A stretch of 64,000 bases of DNA from Streptomyces sp. NBC_00289 (GCF_041435115.1 NZ_CP108046.1:3844001-3908000), one strand, 5' to 3'. Positions 8,807-17,648 are shown, numbered from the stretch's first letter. Notes: generated by a model not told the origin, from the sequence alone. A program made the numbers and translations.

Positions 8807-10558
8807 TCACGTCACGGTCAGCTCCCGACGGGCGGCCCTGCGCCGGGCCGCCACCTGCGGATCGAGCGCCGGTACGGCCGCCAGGAGTTGTTTGGTGTAC
8901 GGGTCCTGGGGGTCGTCGTACACCTGGTCGGCAAGGCCTTGTTCCACGATGCGCCCGTGTCGCATCACCATCACCCGGTCACTGACCTGCCGTACGACCG
9001 CGAGGTCGTGCGCGACGAACACCAGCGCGAGCCCGAGTTCGCGCTGCAACTCGCCCAGCAGGGCGACGACCTGGGCCTGGGTGGTGACGTCGAGCGCGGA
9101 GACGGGTTCGTCGCAGACGATCACGCGCGGGTCGGCCGCGAGCGCCCGCGCGATGCCGACGCGCTGGCGCTGGCCACCGCTGAACTCGTGCGGATAGCGG
9201 TCGTAGTGCGCCCCTTCGAGCCCCACCCGCTCCAGCAGTTCCCTTACGCGCCCCCGGATACGCGCCTCCGCCAGTTCGCCGCGCGCCCGCAGCGGGTCGG
9301 CGATCGACTCGCCCACGCTGCGGCGCGGGTTGAGGGAGGAGACCGGGTCCTGGAAGACCATCTGGACGGCCGGATCCACCCCGGGCCGGGCGCGCCCCTC
9401 ATGGCGGACCTCGCCCGCGGTCGGCTCCAGCAGGCCGACCAGCATGCGCCCCAGGGTCGTCTTGCCGCTGCCGCTCTCGCCCACGATCCCCAGGGTCTCG
9501 CCCCGACGGATGGTCAGCGACACGTCGTCCACGGCGGTGACCGCGCGCTTTCCGCGCCCGAACTCGCGACGCAGACCGGCGCCCTCCAGCACGACCTCCT
9601 GCGGCCCGGGCGGCTTCCCTGCGACGGCCCGCGGCGCCTCCACGCGGGGGACGGCACCGAGCAGTTCCCGCGTGTACGGCTGCTCGGGCGATCCCAGGAC
9701 CGCGGAGACCGTCCCCCGTTCGACCGCCCGGCCGTGCCGCATCACCAGGACCTCGTCGACGCTCTCCGCGGCGACACCGACGTCGTGCGTGACGAGCAGC
9801 AGCCCCAGACCGGTCTCCTCGCGAAGCGTGTGCAGCAGGTCGAGGATCTGGGCCTGGACGGTCACGTCGAGCGCGGTCGTCGGCTCGTCGGCGATCAGCA
9901 GGTCGGGCTCGCCGGCCAGCGCCATTGCGATCAGCGCGCGCTGGCGCATCCCGCCGCTGAACTCGTGCGGGCGTGCGCGCGACCGCCGTGCCGCGTCCGG
10001 GATGCCCACCCGATCCAGCACGTCCACGGCACGCGCGCGTGCGGCCCGTCGCGAAGCGCGCGTGTGCACCCGGTACACCTCGGCGATCTGGTCACCGATC
10101 GCGTAGTACGGGTCGAGGGAGGACAGCGGATCCTGGAAGACCATCGCGGCCTTTCCGCCGCGCAGCCGCCGCAGTGCGTCGTCGGACGCCCGCTGTACGT
10201 CGGTACCGGCGACCTCGATCGAGCCGCCGACCCGGGCTCCGGTGCCCCGGTGCAGCCCCAGCAGGGCGGACGCGACCGTGGACTTGCCCGAACCCGACTC
10301 CCCGACCAGGGCCAGGGCGGCGCCCCGCTCCAGACGGAAGGAGAGGCCGTCCACGGCACGCAGGCCGCCGAACTCGACCGTCAGACCGTCGACGTCGACC
10401 AGGCTTTGGGACGGGGCCTTCTCCATCTGAGACCCGCTTCGCCTCCGGGGCACGCGGGCCGGTGCCGTGAGCCCGACCGTGCTGAGCGCCTCGGGCCCGT
10501 TCGCGCTCGATCCCGCGGCACCGGCGTGCCCCTTCGGCTCGCTCGCGGACTCGCTCAT
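8807..10558 (-). CDS. Fused double ATP-binding protein of a peptide ABC transporter (DppD-DppF type)
   Basis: The protein has 583 residues and two complete ABC domains in one chain. Each has Walker [10 protein letters not shown], the signature LSGG-like motif (FSGGMRQRA and FSGGQRQRV), Walker B ending DEP and a switch His (LLVTHD and VFVAHD). Most oligopeptide importers use two separate ATPases; this fusion is common in actinobacteria. It powers import through the two permeases encoded upstream at the inner face of the membrane. The ATG at 10558 overlaps the permease stop as ATGA. An internal ATG at MEKAPSQ is closer to the first ABC domain and is a possible alternative start. It is the last gene of the operon. 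Confidence 0.92.
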   Translation of the reverse strand: MSESASEPKGHAGAAGSSANGPEALSTVGLTAPARVPRRRSGSQMEKAPSQSLVDVDGLTVEFGGLRAVDGLSFRLERGAALALVGESGSGKSTVASALLGLHRGTGARVGGSIEVAGTDVQRASDDALRRLRGGKAAMVFQDPLSSLDPYYAIGDQIAEVYRVHTRASRRAARARAVDVLDRVGIPDAARRSRARPHEFSGGMRQRALIAMALAGEPDLLIADEPTTALDVTVQAQILDLLHTLREETGLGLLLVTHDVGVAAESVDEVLVMRHGRAVERGTVSAVLGSPEQPYTRELLGAVPRVEAPRAVAGKPPGPQEVVLEGAGLRREFGRGKRAVTAVDDVSLTIRRGETLGIVGESGSGKTTLGRMLVGLLEPTAGEVRHEGRARPGVDPAVQMVFQDPVSSLNPRRSVGESIADPLRARGELAEARIRGRVRELLERVGLEGAHYDRYPHEFSGGQRQRVGIARALAADPRVIVCDEPVSALDVTTQAQVVALLGELQRELGLALVFVAHDLAVVRQVSDRVMVMRHGRIVEQGLADQVYDDPQDPYTKQLLAAVPALDPQVAARRRAARRELTVT

Positions 10559-11553
10559 GTCAGCACCACCCGTCGGTCGGCCAGCGCGTACAGGACGTCC
10601 GCGACGGCGTTGGCAATGACCACGAAGAACCCGATGACCAGGACCATGCCGACGACGACGGGCAGGTCGACGACATTGACGGCATGGACGAGTTCCTGTC
10701 CGATGCCGGGCAGCCCGAAGAGCGTCTCGGTGAGCACCGCGCCGCCGACCGCGCTGCCGAAGTTGTTCGCGTTCAGCGCGATGACCGGTGCGAACGCCCC
10801 GCGCAGCGCGTGCCGCCCGACGATCGACCGCTCGCCGACGCCGTACGCCCGGAAGGTGCGGATGTGGTCCTCGGCCAGCGTCTCCAGCATCGACGCCCGG
10901 GTCAGCCGGGCGAACGCGGCGGCCTCGATGAGCGCGAGCGAGAGCCAGGGCAGCAGCAGGTTCCACGCCCACTGTTCGGGGTCGTCGGTGAGGGCGACGT
11001 ACTGCGGGAAGGGCAGCAGTCGCAGCTGCCCGCAGACGACGATCATCAGAACCAGGCCGATCACGAATACCGGCGTGGCGACGCCCGCGAGCGTGATGCC
11101 GGTGAGCAGCCGCTCGGAGAGCCGGCCGCGCCGCCACGCGGAGAGCACACCGGTGCCGACGCCGAGGAGCAGCCACAGCACCATCGCGCCGAACACGAGC
11201 GACAGGCTGACCGGCAGCTTCGTCAGGATCAGCCGCGTGACCTGCTGGTCGCTCTGGTACGACAGGCCGAGGCAGGGCGCCGGGCAGTGTTCGACGGAGG
11301 TGCCGGTGGAGTAGTCCCGGCCGGCGACCAGGCCCTCCAGGAAGTGCCAGTAGCGCAGGTACAGCGGGTCGTTCAGGTGCAGTTGCTCGGTCACCTGCTG
11401 GACCTGGGCGGGCGAGCAGCGGGGGCCGCAGGTGATCTGGGCGACGTTGCCGGGGGTGACGTAGAAGACGACGTAGACGACCACCGAGATGGCGAGCAGG
11501 GTGACCAGTGTGCCGATGGCGCGGCGCAGGAGGAAGCCGCCGAAGCCGCTCAC
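10555..11553 (-). CDS. Peptide ABC transporter permease (DppB type)
   Basis: The protein has 332 residues. The GTG at 11553 is chosen because it overlaps the preceding stop as GTGA and gives the usual N-terminus of DppB proteins (FGGFLLRRAIGTLVTLLAISVVVY), the first transmembrane span. A large outside loop with several Cys residues (CGPRC, HCPAPC) follows. Then come the five-span permease core and the EAA-type loop that contacts the ATPase. It forms the membrane channel with the DppC-type partner encoded upstream. The extra Cys residues in the loop are unusual and may form disulfides. Substrate is assumed to be peptides or similar small solutes. Confidence 0.92.
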   Translation of the reverse strand: MSGFGGFLLRRAIGTLVTLLAISVVVYVVFYVTPGNVAQITCGPRCSPAQVQQVTEQLHLNDPLYLRYWHFLEGLVAGRDYSTGTSVEHCPAPCLGLSYQSDQQVTRLILTKLPVSLSLVFGAMVLWLLLGVGTGVLSAWRRGRLSERLLTGITLAGVATPVFVIGLVLMIVVCGQLRLLPFPQYVALTDDPEQWAWNLLLPWLSLALIEAAAFARLTRASMLETLAEDHIRTFRAYGVGERSIVGRHALRGAFAPVIALNANNFGSAVGGAVLTETLFGLPGIGQELVHAVNVVDLPVVVGMVLVIGFFVVIANAVADVLYALADRRVVLT

Positions 11554-12560
11554 TCGGCACCTCCCTTGTCCGCCCTGGCCTCCTGTTTGCGGCCCGCGCC
11601 GACGCGCAGCCGGGAGGCCGCGCGCGGGTCGAGGGCCGTGCGGATGCCGTCGCCGAGGACGGTCAGCGCCAGGACGGTCAGGAAGAGCGCGCCCGCGGGC
11701 AGCAGGAGGTACTGCGGGGCCGCCTGGTACCAGACGTCTGCGGCGGTGAGCATCTGTCCCCACGAGGGCGTCGGCGGCTTCACCCCGACGCCGAGGAAGG
11801 ACAGTGCCGCCTCGACGGTGATGTTCTGCGGGATGAGAAGCGCGGCGTAGGTGATGACGGGCGCGGCCAGACCGGGCAGCAGCTCACGGCGGGCGATGCG
11901 CCAGGCGCCCCAGCCGCTGAGCCGGGCGGCGGAGACGTAGTCGAGCCCCTTGAGGGTGAGCGTCTGGGCACGGACGATCTTCGCGATGTTGCCCCAGGCG
12001 ATCAGGCCGATGACGAGGGCGACGAGCACGGGTCGCGGGAAGCTCGACGGCACGATCGCGAGCAGCGCCAACGACATGATCATCAGCGGCAGGGCCACGA
12101 TGATGTCGGTGAACCTGCTCAACAGTTGATCAACCCATCGATTCCCGAGCGCGGCCGCGACACCCACGACCACACCGATGGTCACCTGGACGACGGTCGC
12201 CGCCAGCGCGACACCGAGGGACACCCGGGCGCCGTACACGAGCCGCGCGAACAGGTCGCGGCCGGTCTGCGGTTCGAGGCCGAGCCAGTGGTCGCCGCTG
12301 ACGCCACCGAGCGAGCCGACGGGCACACCACCGCGGGCGGAGTCGACGAGGGACGGGTGGTACGTGGTCGGGTCCTGGCCCTCGATCGCGGTGAGCAGCG
12401 GCGCGGCGAGCGCGACCAGGACGAGGAGCGCGACGACGGCGGCCGCGACGAGCGCGGCGCGCTGCGAGCGCAGCCGCCGCCAGAACAGGACGGCCCCCGA
12501 GGCCCCCGGGACGACGATGTCCGTCCCGGGGGCTTGGGAGGCGACGATTGCCTCGCTCAT
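11550..12560 (-). CDS. Peptide ABC transporter permease (DppC type)
   Basis: The protein has 336 residues. It has the N-terminal OppC_N segment with span RAALVAAAVVALLVLVALAAPLL, an extracellular stretch ending HWLGLEPQTGRDLFARLVYGARVSL, and the permease core with the EAA loop around DYVSAARLSGWGAWRIARREL. It pairs with the DppB-type permease. It begins four bases after the stop of the binding protein gene, so the operon order is binding protein, C, B, double ATPase. The C-terminal 25 residues are charged and Gly-rich. Function as one half of the channel is well supported; the imported substrate is not shown. Confidence 0.92.
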   Translation of the reverse strand: MSEAIVASQAPGTDIVVPGASGAVLFWRRLRSQRAALVAAAVVALLVLVALAAPLLTAIEGQDPTTYHPSLVDSARGGVPVGSLGGVSGDHWLGLEPQTGRDLFARLVYGARVSLGVALAATVVQVTIGVVVGVAAALGNRWVDQLLSRFTDIIVALPLMIMSLALLAIVPSSFPRPVLVALVIGLIAWGNIAKIVRAQTLTLKGLDYVSAARLSGWGAWRIARRELLPGLAAPVITYAALLIPQNITVEAALSFLGVGVKPPTPSWGQMLTAADVWYQAAPQYLLLPAGALFLTVLALTVLGDGIRTALDPRAASRLRVGAGRKQEARADKGGAE

Positions 12561-12564
12561 GGCG

Positions 12565-14283
12565 CTACTTGACCGCGACCTGCGAGGGGTCCAGGACGCC
12601 GTCCCAGTCGCTGATCACGATGCTGCGGATGTTCTCGCCGTACAGGCGCTTGTAGACCGGGTGGAACAGCGGGACGGTCAGTGCCTGCTCGCCGATCTTC
12701 TTGTCCAGTGCGCCCCACCTCTTGGCGGCCTCGTCAAGATCGGTCAACTTGTTGATCGCGTCAATCTCGTCATTGACCGACTTGTCGTCCAGGAAGCCGG
12801 TGTTGAAGTTCGCGCCGTCCTTGACGATCTGCCGGCCGTCGAAGATCGGGGCGAGGAAGGGCCCGCCGGACGGCCAGTCGGCGCCCCAGTGGGCGAGGAA
12901 GAAGCCGGGTTCGGTCCTCGCGCTGTGGATCTTGTCGGAGTAGTCGTTCTCCTCCAGCCCCTGCAGCTTGACGGTGATGCCGGCCTTCTTCAGCGCGTCC
13001 TGGATCGCGGTCGCGATCTCCGGGCTGGTCTCGAAGTCCTTGCTGTTGGAATGGGTCAGGGTGATCGTGAGCCCGTTCGCGTGACCGGCCTCCTTCAGCA
13101 GTTCCCTGGCCTTCGCCGCGTTGCCGGAGGCGCCCGCCGGGAACAGGTCGTACGGCGTGTAGCCGAAGGACTTCTGGCTCGGCAGGAAGGTGGTCGCGGC
13201 CTCCGCCAGCGAGGACCCGCCGGCCGCGTTGACCACGGACGAGCGGTCGATGGCGTACGAGATCGCCTGCCGCACCCTGATGTCGTCGAACGGCTTCACC
13301 TTCGGGTTGAACGCGATGTAGTTCGTGTAGCCGAAGCGGCCGGTGCCCACGCGGGCGGCGAGCTCCTTGTCACCGGTCACCTTGGCGAGTTCGGCCGGGC
13401 CGAGGTTGGTGTCCGTGGTGACGGCGGTGGCGTCCGCGCCCTGCGAGGCGGACAGCCGCTGGTTGATCACGGACGAGTCGAGCCCGGACCTGACGTCGAT
13501 CCTGTCCGGGTACGCCTTGCGCTCGGCGTCGGTCGAGGCGGACCAGTACGTGTTGCGCTCCAGGGTGAGCCGCTCGCCGTCGTTCTCGTTCTTGACGACC
13601 TTGTACGGCCCGGACGAGACCGGGTGCTCCTCGTACTTCGTGCCCGTGTCCTTGTCCTTGGGGACGGGCGCGAACTGCGTCTGTGTGGCCAGGTAGGGGA
13701 ACTCGCCCTCGGGCTTGTCGAGATGGAAGACGATGGTCGACTCGTCCGGCGTCTCGATCGAGTCGAGGCCGCCCTTGTCCTTGTACGGGCCCTGGTAGTC
13801 GGCGCCGCCGATGAGCCAGTCCCTGAGGTAGGGCGCGCCGCCGGAGAGTTCGGCGGCGAAGGAGCGCTCGATGCCGTACTTGATGTCGGCCGAGGTGATC
13901 GCGCTGCCGTCCTCGTACTTGAGGCCCTTCTTCAGGGTGTACGTCCACACGGTCGCGTCCTTGTTCGGCCGCCCGGTGTCGGTGGCGAGGTCGGGGACGA
14001 CCTTCGCGCCGGGAGCGCCGTTCTCGCGGTTGCGTGTGGTGAGGGTGCGGAAGACGAGGGACGGGATCTTGCCGCCGCCGGAGGTGTACAGCCGGGCCGG
14101 GTCGAAGTCCTGCTGCGGGTTGGAGTTCAGGACCGTGAGGGTGCCGCCCTTGTGGGGCGTGGAGTCGCCACCGGAACTCTTGGCATCGTTGTCCTCGGGG
14201 CCGCAGGCGGCGGCGCCCGCCGCCAGCACCAAACCCAGCAGGCCGGTTGCCACGCGGGCTCTGTTCACGGACGGTTGACGCAT
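12565..14283 (-). CDS. Extracellular substrate-binding lipoprotein of a peptide ABC transporter (family 5)
   Basis: The protein has 572 residues and starts with a lipoprotein-type signal peptide ending AAGAAACGPED, with the Cys as likely lipid anchor. The SBP_bac_5 domain follows (KGGTLTVLNSNPQQDFDPAR near the N-terminus, later VWTYTLKKGLKYEDGSAITSADIKYGIER). The family captures peptides, nickel complexes or glycosides outside the membrane and hands them to the permease pair. It is the first structural gene of a four-gene operon. The 258 bases between the upstream short ORF's first codon and this gene carry a terminator-like hairpin and two further inverted repeats. Expression is therefore probably controlled after transcription starts. 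Confidence 0.9.
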   Translation of the reverse strand: MRQPSVNRARVATGLLGLVLAAGAAACGPEDNDAKSSGGDSTPHKGGTLTVLNSNPQQDFDPARLYTSGGGKIPSLVFRTLTTRNRENGAPGAKVVPDLATDTGRPNKDATVWTYTLKKGLKYEDGSAITSADIKYGIERSFAAELSGGAPYLRDWLIGGADYQGPYKDKGGLDSIETPDESTIVFHLDKPEGEFPYLATQTQFAPVPKDKDTGTKYEEHPVSSGPYKVVKNENDGERLTLERNTYWSASTDAERKAYPDRIDVRSGLDSSVINQRLSASQGADATAVTTDTNLGPAELAKVTGDKELAARVGTGRFGYTNYIAFNPKVKPFDDIRVRQAISYAIDRSSVVNAAGGSSLAEAATTFLPSQKSFGYTPYDLFPAGASGNAAKARELLKEAGHANGLTITLTHSNSKDFETSPEIATAIQDALKKAGITVKLQGLEENDYSDKIHSARTEPGFFLAHWGADWPSGGPFLAPIFDGRQIVKDGANFNTGFLDDKSVNDEIDAINKLTDLDEAAKRWGALDKKIGEQALTVPLFHPVYKRLYGENIRSIVISDWDGVLDPSQVAVK

Positions 14284-14307
14284 CGGAGACGACCTCTCGG
14301 AATGACA

Positions 14308-14326
14308 TGTCTCGGATCGCGAGACA
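14308..14326 (-). promoter_or_regulatory. Inverted repeat in the 5' leader of the binding-protein gene
   Basis: TGTCTCG (14308-14314) and CGAGACA (14320-14326) form a 7-bp stem with a 5-base loop, 25 bases before the start codon. A second perfect palindrome, GCAGACGTCTGC, lies at 14354-14365. Either could be an operator or part of an alternative RNA fold opposing the terminator upstream. Confidence 0.5.
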
Positions 14327-14383
14327 GATTGACGAGGAGTGAGACGAAGATGAGCAGACGTCTGCCTCGGCGTCGGGTCGTCG

Positions 14384-14408
14384 AAAATCCGTGACCCGAG
14401 GTCACGGA
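14384..14408 (-). terminator. Terminator-like hairpin with U-tract (attenuator) in the transporter leader
   Basis: On the minus strand CCGTGACC-TCG-GGTCACGG (14389-14407), extended by one U-A pair, is followed at once by four U residues (14384-14387). U-tracts are rare in this genome. It lies 41 bases after the stop of a short upstream ORF and 100 bases before the binding-protein start. This is the arrangement expected for transcription attenuation. Confidence 0.65.
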
Positions 14409-14448
14409 GACATGCGGAAAGTCGCGACGCGCACGCCGGGGGCGGACG

Positions 14449-14541
14449 TCAGCGACAGAGAATGTCGGCCACGCAGAGCGGGGTCACGCCGATGAGCGCC
14501 AACCGGATGGCGGCGCGGGCGGACACGTGACGGGACGACAT
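14449..14541 (-). CDS. Putative 30-residue leader peptide upstream of the peptide transporter operon
   Basis: The ORF is ATG to TGA and encodes 30 residues starting MSSRHVSARAAIRL and ending PLCVADILCR. It has Cys at positions 23 and 29 and a terminal Cys-Arg before the stop. The last codons include ATT, CTC and TGT; ATT and TGT are rare in such a GC-rich genome. It has no upstream ribosome site, but a strong promoter (TTGACA, 17-base spacer, CATATT) places the transcription start at its A, so it is probably translated leaderless. A terminator-like hairpin follows. The layout matches cysteine-responsive or other ribosome-stalling leader peptides known in actinobacteria. The sensed amino acid is inference. 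Confidence 0.55.
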   Translation of the reverse strand: MSSRHVSARAAIRLALIGVTPLCVADILCR

Positions 14542-14548
14542 GCGCAGC

Positions 14549-14577
14549 AATATGTATGACTTTTCTGCGCATGTCAA
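14549..14577 (-). promoter_or_regulatory. Promoter of the leader ORF and peptide transporter operon
   Basis: The minus strand reads TTGACA (14577-14572), a 17-base spacer and CATATT (14554-14549), with the leader ATG seven bases on. The repeats TGCGCAG (14541-14547) and CTGCGCA (14565-14571) flank the -10 box, and ATGTCA-ACG-TGACAT (14571-14585) overlaps the -35 box. Both could be operators. Confidence 0.65.
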
Positions 14578-14597
14578 CGTGACATCAGGGGCGCCCG

Positions 14598-15947
14598 TCA
14601 ACTGCCGGGGTAGGGCCAGGGGTTGGCCCTGCAGTGGATTCCGTCGTGGTCGAGGAACTTGGTCTGCTGCTGCATGACCGGCGCCAGCTCGCCGTCCTTG
14701 TCGCAGGTGACGTGGCCGTAGCCGAGCCGGTGGCCGACCTCGTGGTTGATCAGCATCTGCCGGTAGGCGTGAATGCGATCCCCGTACGTCGTCGATCCCT
14801 GGGCCCACCGATAGGCGTTGATCATCACGCGCTCGGTGGCGGCCGAGTCGCACGAGACGTTGTCCTCGGTGGTGTCCAGACCGGACTTGGCACACCACTC
14901 GGCTGTCGTACCGGGACTGGCGAGCGTGATCACGAAGTCGGACTTGCCGGAGGAGACCCGCTGGAACGTACGGGCGCCGTTGTGCGCCCAGCTCCGGTCG
15001 TCGTTGAGCGTCTTCTGCACGGCCTGCGCGAACAGCGCCCCGTCGAGCCCGAGCCCCTGTTCCACGTCGACGCGGTAGGTGTACTTCTGCCCCTTGCCGG
15101 GCGCCTTGTCGACTCCGGGAACCGCGTCGAACTTCCCCGACCCCTTGAGCTTGGGGCCCAGCGCGTACGTCGTGGCCATCTTCTGCGCGTACGTCAGTGT
15201 CGCCACGCTGGGCGAACCCGACGGCGTCGGCCGTCCGTCCCCTCGGGAGGCCGAGCCCCGGGCGTCGCGGGCCTGGTCGGTCGCCGACCGCGCCCCCGCC
15301 TCGGTGTCGTCGCGCCCTCCGGCCACCTGTCCGGCCACGACGACGGCCAGCACGGTGGTGACCGCGGCGGCCGCGATCCCGGTGAAGGTGCGCCCCCTGG
15401 ATCCCCTGGCCGACGCGGGCTCGCCCGTGGGCGCGGCGTCCTCGTCCCGGCCGGGGCGGGTGCCACGCGGGGCGGTGGCGACGCTGGCGGACCTGGCGCG
15501 GGGGACGCGGGGGGCGAAGACGTCGCCGTCCGCGCCGAAGACGTCGTCGTCCGCGTCGAAGGCGTCGACGTAGTCCTGTCGCGGTCCCGCCTTCCGCTGC
15601 CGCGGGAGGGCGACCCCGGGCCGTCCGGCGTTTCCGGCACTGCCCTGGGCGCTCAACTCGCCCCAGCCACCGCCCGCTTCACGCTGCTCGGGGTGACCGC
15701 CCCGGACCCGGGGGAAGCCGTTGGCCGGGGTTCCGTCGGGGAGACGCGGCATGCCGCGCGCGGGGGTGCCGTCCGGAAACCGCGGAAAGCCGTGCGCGGG
15801 CGTGCCGTCCGGCAGTCGCGGCGCTCCCGGGGCGTTCTGTGGGCCTCGTGAGCCCTCGGGGCCCTGCGAGCCCCCGTTCGTGGCAGCGTCCGGGCTGTCA
15901 CCCTTGTTGACGGCTCGGGCAGACCCGCGCCGACTGTGGCGTCCCAC
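14598..15947 (-). CDS. DUF3152 protein: membrane-anchored metallopeptidase-like
   Basis: The protein has 449 residues. The cytoplasmic N-terminus (about 190 residues) is Pro/Gly/Arg-rich and contains three or four imperfect copies of a LPDGTPA repeat near residues 42-85. One transmembrane span follows (TGIAAAAVTTVLAVVVAGQVAGG), then an external DUF3152 domain. That domain holds HEVGHRLGYGH at residues 402-412, matching the zinc-binding HExGHxxGxxH pattern of metzincin-type proteases, so a zinc peptidase activity is likely although DUF3152 proteins are not well studied. Four Cys residues flank this region. The orthologue in M. tuberculosis (Rv3207c) also lies between moeZ and the TetR/DUF3107 genes. 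Confidence 0.88.
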   Translation of the reverse strand: MGRHSRRGSARAVNKGDSPDAATNGGSQGPEGSRGPQNAPGAPRLPDGTPAHGFPRFPDGTPARGMPRLPDGTPANGFPRVRGGHPEQREAGGGWGELSAQGSAGNAGRPGVALPRQRKAGPRQDYVDAFDADDDVFGADGDVFAPRVPRARSASVATAPRGTRPGRDEDAAPTGEPASARGSRGRTFTGIAAAAVTTVLAVVVAGQVAGGRDDTEAGARSATDQARDARGSASRGDGRPTPSGSPSVATLTYAQKMATTYALGPKLKGSGKFDAVPGVDKAPGKGQKYTYRVDVEQGLGLDGALFAQAVQKTLNDDRSWAHNGARTFQRVSSGKSDFVITLASPGTTAEWCAKSGLDTTEDNVSCDSAATERVMINAYRWAQGSTTYGDRIHAYRQMLINHEVGHRLGYGHVTCDKDGELAPVMQQQTKFLDHDGIHCRANPWPYPGS

Positions 15948-15955
15948 CTCGCCCG

Positions 15956-17251
15956 TCAGCTCCCCGCGCTCTCGGCGGCACCGGAACGATCCGCGCGCAC
16001 GGCACCACCGGCCCGGTCGTCCCCTCGCGCGCCGCCACCGGCCCGATCGTCACCACGCGGATCACCGGCCCGCCCGGCACCCTCCGCGCCACCGGTACGG
16101 CCGGCACCACGCGCGCCACCACCGGCCCGATCGTCACCATGCGGATCAGCGGTCGGGCCCGCGCCCTCCGCGCCACCGGCCCGACCGGCACGCTCCGTGC
16201 CACCGGTCCGACCGGCACGCTCCGTGCCACCGGTCCGGCCCGCTGCCTCCGCGCCACCGGCCCGGTGCGCGCCGCCGGAGCGACCGGCCGCCGCCGACTC
16301 GCCCGTGTCCGCGAGGAGTTCACGGAAGGCGTGCGCGATCGTCTCCGGGTATTCCATCATCGCCACGTGCCCCGCCTCCGGCAGGGTGAGCAGACGGGAG
16401 TCGCGGAAGGAGCGGGCCGCCTTCTGGGCCATGCGGTAGCCGACGAGCTGGTCCCGGCCGCCGTAGACGAGGAGTGTCGGCGCGAGGACCCGTTCCGCCT
16501 GGCGCCACAGCGCGTGCTGGCCACCCAGTGTGTAGGCGTTGACGAGCCCGCGCGCGGAGCGCGTCATCGCGTCCCAGAAGTACGGCAGCCGCTGCCGCCG
16601 TTCCATCTCCTCCACGGCGTGCCGGAATCCCTCGGGCGAGACCCGGGCGGGATCGCCGTAACAGAGCCCCATGACCCCGCGGACCCGCTGCTCGGCCGTC
16701 CACTCCCTGGTGTACCGGGTGAAGAGCGCGGCCACTCCGGGCACCGCCAGCAGCCCCGTCGGCACCGCCGTGCGCTGGATGCGCAGCTCGGGCAGCGCCG
16801 GCGAGACGAGGGTCAGCGTCCGTACGAGGTCAGGGCGCGTCGCGGCCACGCGCGTGGAGACCGCGCCGCCGAGCGAGTTGCCGAAGAGGTGCACGGGCCC
16901 GCGCCCGGAGGCCTCGAGGAGACGGATGACCGCCCGCGCGTGCGCCAGGATCGAGTAGTCGCCGTCGTCCGGCGGCGGGGAGTCGCCGAAGCCCGGCAGA
17001 TCGACGGCCTCGCCGTCGACGGACCCGTCGAGCAGCTGCATCAGCGCCGACCAGTTCTGCGAGGAGCCGCCGAGGCCGTGGACGTACAGCGCGGGCGGGA
17101 GACCCTCACGCGCCGGCGGTCTCGACCGCACCGTCAGAGTGACCCCCGGCAGCCCGACCGACCTGAGCCGTTCGCCCTCCGCGACCCGGACGGGCGACAC
17201 CTTCGGGAGCACGGTGGTGGCCGGCACGGACGGCAGCTCGGTCGAAGACAT
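15956..17251 (-). CDS. Alpha/beta hydrolase with a long Gly/Ala/Arg repeat tail
   Basis: The protein has 431 residues. Residues 1-315 are a complete alpha/beta hydrolase: oxyanion region HGLGGSS near 58, nucleophile GNSLGG with Ser126, Asp267 in YGGRDQLVG and His295 in EAGHVAMM. Substrate is unknown. Residues about 320-431 are a low-complexity tail of Gly, Ala, Arg, Asp and Glu built from repeats such as GRTGGTERA (27-bp units at about 16170-16230). The fold is complete without the tail, which looks like a lineage-specific extension from repeat expansion. The gene stops eight bases before the DUF3152 gene starts, so the two probably form an operon. The ATG at 17251 fits the usual N-terminus. 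Confidence 0.85.
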   Translation of the reverse strand: MSSTELPSVPATTVLPKVSPVRVAEGERLRSVGLPGVTLTVRSRPPAREGLPPALYVHGLGGSSQNWSALMQLLDGSVDGEAVDLPGFGDSPPPDDGDYSILAHARAVIRLLEASGRGPVHLFGNSLGGAVSTRVAATRPDLVRTLTLVSPALPELRIQRTAVPTGLLAVPGVAALFTRYTREWTAEQRVRGVMGLCYGDPARVSPEGFRHAVEEMERRQRLPYFWDAMTRSARGLVNAYTLGGQHALWRQAERVLAPTLLVYGGRDQLVGYRMAQKAARSFRDSRLLTLPEAGHVAMMEYPETIAHAFRELLADTGESAAAGRSGGAHRAGGAEAAGRTGGTERAGRTGGTERAGRAGGAEGAGPTADPHGDDRAGGGARGAGRTGGAEGAGRAGDPRGDDRAGGGARGDDRAGGAVRADRSGAAESAGS

Positions 17252-17414
17252 GCGGGCAATGTTACGAGACGATCACGCAGTGACTCATGTGTTCGCCGTC
17301 ACAGACAGCACCTGGATCGCGTGGCGACCGGATTGGGTGTCTCCTAGGCTCGAACGGTGGGCACCCGTACGTGGCCCCCTGAAACACAGGGACGTTCTAG
17401 GAAGGGAGCCCGCC

Positions 17415-17648
17415 ATGACCGTCGACCCCACCGATCCCGAGACGTTCGCCGACGAGAGCGCCGAGGCCGCGCCGGAACCGCCGGAGATCGACGTGGAAGC
17501 CCCGGAGAACGACGCCGCCGAGCAGCTCAGGGACGTGACGGCCGACCGGGACGACCCCCTGACCGAGGTCGACCCGGCCCGCGGCGACGAGGGCGACCTC
17601 ATCGAACAGGCCCGCGTCGTCTCCCAGGACGAGGACGACTACCGGTGA
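17415..17648 (+). CDS. Small acidic protein of unknown function
   Basis: The ORF encodes 77 residues from an ATG preceded by gaagggag. More than a third of the residues are Asp or Glu, with many Ala and Pro, ending VSQDEDDYR. No transmembrane span, Cys or known domain is visible, and it is likely disordered. I recall similar small acidic proteins next to the TetR/DUF3107 genes in other Streptomyces but no named function. It runs in the same direction as the TetR gene after a gap of about 215 bases, and diverges from the hydrolase gene. Confidence 0.75.
   Translation: MTVDPTDPETFADESAEAAPEPPEIDVEAPENDAAEQLRDVTADRDDPLTEVDPARGDEGDLIEQARVVSQDEDDYR

Noticed and set aside
8087..11314. Very long plus-strand open frame opposite the glycosyltransferase and ABC genes
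   Set aside because: It is the antisense shadow of real genes with strong motifs; its protein is Arg/His/Gln-rich without any domain, as expected from GC-skewed codons.
3712..14283. Genomic island or prophage at the moeZ insertion
   Set aside because: There is no integrase, transposase, tRNA or flanking direct repeat, and base composition looks like the surroundings.
12178..14394. Plus-strand 738-codon frame over the binding-protein gene
   Set aside because: It is a shadow of the ABC transporter genes, with no ribosome site or domain.
17251..17415. tRNA-like or small RNA gene between the hydrolase and the acidic protein
   Set aside because: No cloverleaf or terminator hairpin could be formed in this gap.
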